From Piper betle (taxonomy: Eukaryota > Streptophyta > Magnoliopsida > Piperales > Piperaceae): 64,000 bases of DNA. A model generated the notes under the pieces. The model had not been told where the DNA came from, made no database searches, and worked only from the letters and a program-made list of their open reading frames with translations. A program made the position numbers and the translations under genes. Positions 60,787-64,000 of this stretch are shown here, one piece after another; the stretch's first letter is position 1; each line of letters begins with the position of its first letter. The stretch covers positions 1 to 64,000 of the forward strand of contig JAURVB010000009.1 of assembly GCA_033002965.1 (NCBI GenBank), read 5' to 3'.

Positions 60787-63764
60787 TGTAAAACCCACGA
60801 TTCGAGTTAGGGTTTTATATTCAGAACCGGTCGGGTCGACCGTTATTTTTCGAGTTGAGTCAGTTTCAGGACACGTGTACCGAGCCGACGCCGGTCACGT
60901 GTATGAGCTATGAGGGTCATGCGTACCCAAGTATATGATGATAACGTCATGAACACAGCAGAACAGAATGAGTTATCAGAATATATGAGAGTATGCCAGT
61001 CATTTTTTTTATTTTTATATATAGTGGATCGTAGAATTAGTTTTAGGCCGTTTACCGCGTTAGGACGCGTTACGGGCATTTTGGGTGGGTTGATAGTTCT
61101 AGAGCATATCATTATGATTTTTTTGTGTTGTTTGATTTTATAGGATTTTTCCCAAATTTTTTGGAATTTTTTTTATGACTTAAATATTATTTTGACTCGA
61201 GTCGGAGACGAGTCAAGTAATATTTACGAGTTTGCCACCACACACACCCCGACCATTGCTTTTCTTCCCGAAACCCTTACCTCGACGCGCCGCCACTGCG
61301 CGTCGCCGCCGCCGCCGCTGCCGCCGCCGCCCGGCAGTCGATGGTCGCCGCCTAGCCCGACGACGGCGTCGCCGTGCCGCCCCGACCAGCCCCGGCCACC
61401 ATGTGGCCGCCGCGACGCCGGAACGCCTCGCCAACTGCCGCGCCGCGTTCCGTTTTCGTCGGCGATTGCGCCGCCGGCGATCGTCGCCGCCATGATCAGG
61501 AGGTCGGCTCAGCACCCTCAGCCCTCCAGCGACCCTCCCCGACCGGCACGGAGGCCAGCGCCGCCCAGGGCGGCCGGATCGAGCCACCCATCGCCGCCGG
61601 CTCTGTTTTAGCCTTTTTCCGGCGAGCCACCGCCTCGGCCGACCGCGTCGACCTCATAGATGAGTCGGGCTCGCCGAGCCGGTTCCAATGGTACCCTATA
61701 TGACCCCTATCCAGCTAGTAGACGCCGATGGCGATTGTCGCCGGAAAACCACCGGAAGTCGCCGGAAAACCGCCATTAGCTGCCGGAAAACCGCCGGAAA
61801 ATCGGAATTTCTGGAATTCGCCGGAATTCACCGGATCTTCCGCGGGGCTCACCCAGTGGAGCCCGATCGAGCTTCGGACGCCGATGAGCGCCGAATTTGA
61901 GCTCCGAGACGCGCGACGGAACCCTAGCCGTCGCCGATTGCCGACGACGTGAGGTATAATTACCTCCGATTGAGTTATTTAAAATTGAATATGATTGTTA
62001 GCATAGCATGCTAGAATTGATTAATTGTCATGAGTGAATGCTATGAGTTATGAGTGATAAGTGATGATTGCATGATTTGAGTAATTGCAGAATGAACAGT
62101 AAGTAGATCTAATGAAGTAGATCGAGTTCAGAGCATGATAAGTGACCACGACATAAGTTACAGACATGTAATAAAATTAGTATAAATAGGATGAGCTAGG
62201 ATTAATTAATTTTTATGATTTTCTGATTGTTATGTTGATGAATGATTGCATTGTGATTGTGATGTTATTGAGTTTGATGCATCATTTAGTTAGCGGGCGT
62301 TAGTATTTAGTTTTGATGTGTAGGTACGGAGTAGGAGCTCGCCGCCTAGGCGCGATGACACGCTTGGAGCTTCTACCAGGTCCGTTTAGGACTCGTCTTG
62401 TTTTACGCTCTTCTATTGTATGTTTATTTTATTATTGCAGGACGGGTTAAGTGGCGTTTTATTGGATCCCACTTAACTCGGGCCATTTAATCGAATATTT
62501 TCCGGATTAATAACCCCTCGAGGATGAGATCCCTCGAGGATGATTTCGAAAACAAGATCCACCACAAGTTGCCTTCGGGCCTATTATATGAATCCCTTCC
62601 CAGGCCTATATATATAGTTTTATCGAGTTTTCAGTGAGACGAGAGATGGAGAAACCGACTGCACGTACCATGCAGAGGATGCCGTGACAGTCAAAGCGGG
62701 CTCTGGATTAGTGCCAGCGGACTGTTCCATTCCCGAGGGATCCTGACAACTCCGCGTTTGAGTTCCTCACACCCGGAGAACGTGGAGGTTTACGGGTACT
62801 GTTTAGTACAGCGCATGTCCGGACTTGTGGTTCAAAGGGTACTAAAGGCGACTGCCTGAGAGTACTCGGCCTTCGTGCTCAAGGCCAGGAGAAATATGGA
62901 GGTAAGGAGAGGGCTTAGGATAAAGTTTCACGAGAAGTACTGAAAAAGAAGTGCTGAGAGTAGCACAGTACCAGCAGCAGTAAGTTCGGGATGCTACCGG
63001 GTCTGCAGCCCAGTGGCTCCTCAGTAGTGCCCTTCAGAGTGTTCTTGAGGAAGTATATGGTTTTCTTTCAGATGAGAGTTTGCTCTCATAGCCAGCTTGT
63101 TATAGTTATTTTATTTTCCGGACCAGTAACACTTGTTACTGACGTGTTTTTATACTATATGTAGGTAATAATCACGAGTTGGATGAGCCAGCTTGGACGA
63201 AGGAGCAATGAGGTCTTGTACACACACATGTTAGATTTCTGAATGTTTAATTTTGTGTTATTATGTTATTATATTGTGAATGACATGAGTAAATGTTTGA
63301 GCATGATGATATGATGTGAATGAAATGCTAAGACAAGATAATAGAATGCAAAATATGATCAGAGTTGAGCAGCAGAAGCGTAGTGGGTTGAGACCCGAGC
63401 TTCAGAATGAATATGTTATAAATGAGATTTTGTGTGATTGTTAATGCATGCCGACATATTTGTATATATATTATTTTGACAGGGTGGGCCCATAATTGCA
63501 CTTTTAGGGGAGACCCTGTTAGTTTTACTTCAGAATTTTCATCGATTTTGCTCGTAATTGTGATGGTGTGAAATTTAATTTGTATGTCATTCATGTAGTG
63601 CCATGTTAGGATTTTGTGCATGCATTCATTCATGACAGAACGTATCTTCATCTTAAGACGCCGAGATTGGATCCGCACGAGTTAGGTTCGCGTTAGCCGA
63701 CCTAACCGGGGCCTGTAACATGCCGGTTCGGTTCACGAGCGTGAACCGGATTTGGGGTGTTACA
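60787..63764 (+). mobile_element. Giant LTR family, complete copy, 2978 bp
   Basis: TGTAAAACCC to GGGGTGTTACA, flanked by the 5-bp duplication GGTGC (60782-60786, 63765-63769). Contains two CACGTG boxes (60872-60877, 60896-60901), the GAGTCAA junction (about 61193-61235), a GC-rich core (about 61240-61950) with CCGGAAAACCGCC repeats, a GTGAG/GTATAATTACC segment at its right edge, a TATA-like CCTATATATATAG at 62605-62617, a GGCCTT/AAGGCC hairpin at 62868-62886 and the TTGCACTTTTAGGGGAGACC block near 63500. No internal retrotransposon region is present: a solo LTR. Confidence 0.92.
62605..62617 (+). promoter_or_regulatory. Putative TATA box of the giant LTR (complete copy)
   Basis: CCTATATATATAG with GTTTTCAGTGAGA about 25 bp downstream, as in the copy at 48263. 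Likely core promoter; activity is inferred. Confidence 0.4.
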
Positions 63765-63769
63765 GGTGC

Positions 63770-64000
63770 GGTTGGCAAAGGAATGGTGCTTGGACTCGGG
63801 GCGCAAGGGCACGGCGTCGAGGCGTCGTGGGGGCCGGGCGGCAGTCGGGATGGTTAGGGACGGCTCGTCGGAGCTCCAGCAGCTTCGTCAGTGTTGATCA
63901 TAGGGATGCAGGGCACAAGGGTGCGGCATCAAGGCGTCAAGGTGTCGTGGGGGCTAGGCGGCAGTCGGGATGGCGGGGGGACGGCCCATCAGAGCTCCGA
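63770..64000 (-). mobile_element. Giant LTR family, right-edge copy resumes (GC core)
   Basis: Continues the copy interrupted at 60786 after the GGTGC repeat. This GC-rich core differs from that of the other copies and holds a 120-bp tandem repeat (GTCGTGGGGGCCGGGCGGCA at 63824, near-identical at 63944). It runs off the window. Confidence 0.7.

Noticed and set aside
61192..61952. Overlapping frames in the complete LTR copy
   Set aside because: Not conserved in frame with 46975-47640 or 470-1110; no similarity.
1..64000. A defence system, CRISPR array or other prokaryote-like cluster
   Set aside because: Introns, plant gene families and plant retrotransposons throughout; the spaced repeats seen are transposon LTRs, microsatellites and tandem duplications.

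Overview
This is plant nuclear DNA. The coding regions are split by GT-AG introns, the genes belong to land-plant families (extra-large G protein, Golgi GnT-II, a JINGUBANG-like WD40 protein, a PERK-like kinase), and most of the window is transposon-derived. A GC-rich first exon and the style of the genes suggest a flowering plant, perhaps a monocot, but I cannot name the species. No rRNA, tRNA gene, CRISPR array or bacterial feature was seen.

From left to right: 1-2633 is the end of a copia retrotransposon, itself interrupted by a large LTR (1-1567), and it has cut off the 5' end of a WD40 gene (2639-3024, minus). AT-rich DNA with GC-cored transposons follows. An XLG1-type extra-large G-protein gene (9386-15235, plus, eight exons) comes next, then a hAT-like element (15618-16527) and a decayed kinase pseudogene (16.8-18.7 kb, minus). 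19.7-23.3 kb holds a short LTR element and two inverted gypsy remnants. 25.4-30 kb holds MITE-like, fold-back and Helitron-like repeats and one weak gene candidate. A cysteine-synthase-like PLP enzyme gene (31184-39055, plus) carries a 4.6 kb LTR element in intron 2 and converges on a GnT-II gene (41449-42763, minus, with a separate 5' UTR exon).

From 44.4 kb to the end there is no recognisable host gene. One family of very large LTRs (about 2.9-3.0 kb, starting TGTAAAACCC and ending GGGTGTTACA) appears five times, with no internal region seen in any copy. Three copies sit inside one another at 45.8-52.5 kb, and another pair is nested at 58.6-64 kb. Exact 5-bp target duplications (CTACT, CCAGT, GGTGC) fix the borders. 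Between them lies a compact LTR element (53751-56633, target duplication GTGCT) holding an inverted duplication and a MULE-like insertion with a 10-bp duplication.

Two signals stand out. First, the three conserved genes are complete and in phase except for five single-base length changes, mostly in or beside homopolymers; this looks more like consensus error than gene death. Second, unrelated element classes (hAT-like, giant LTR, fold-back) share the same AT/GC junction module next to a GC-rich core, which suggests module exchange between transposon families.
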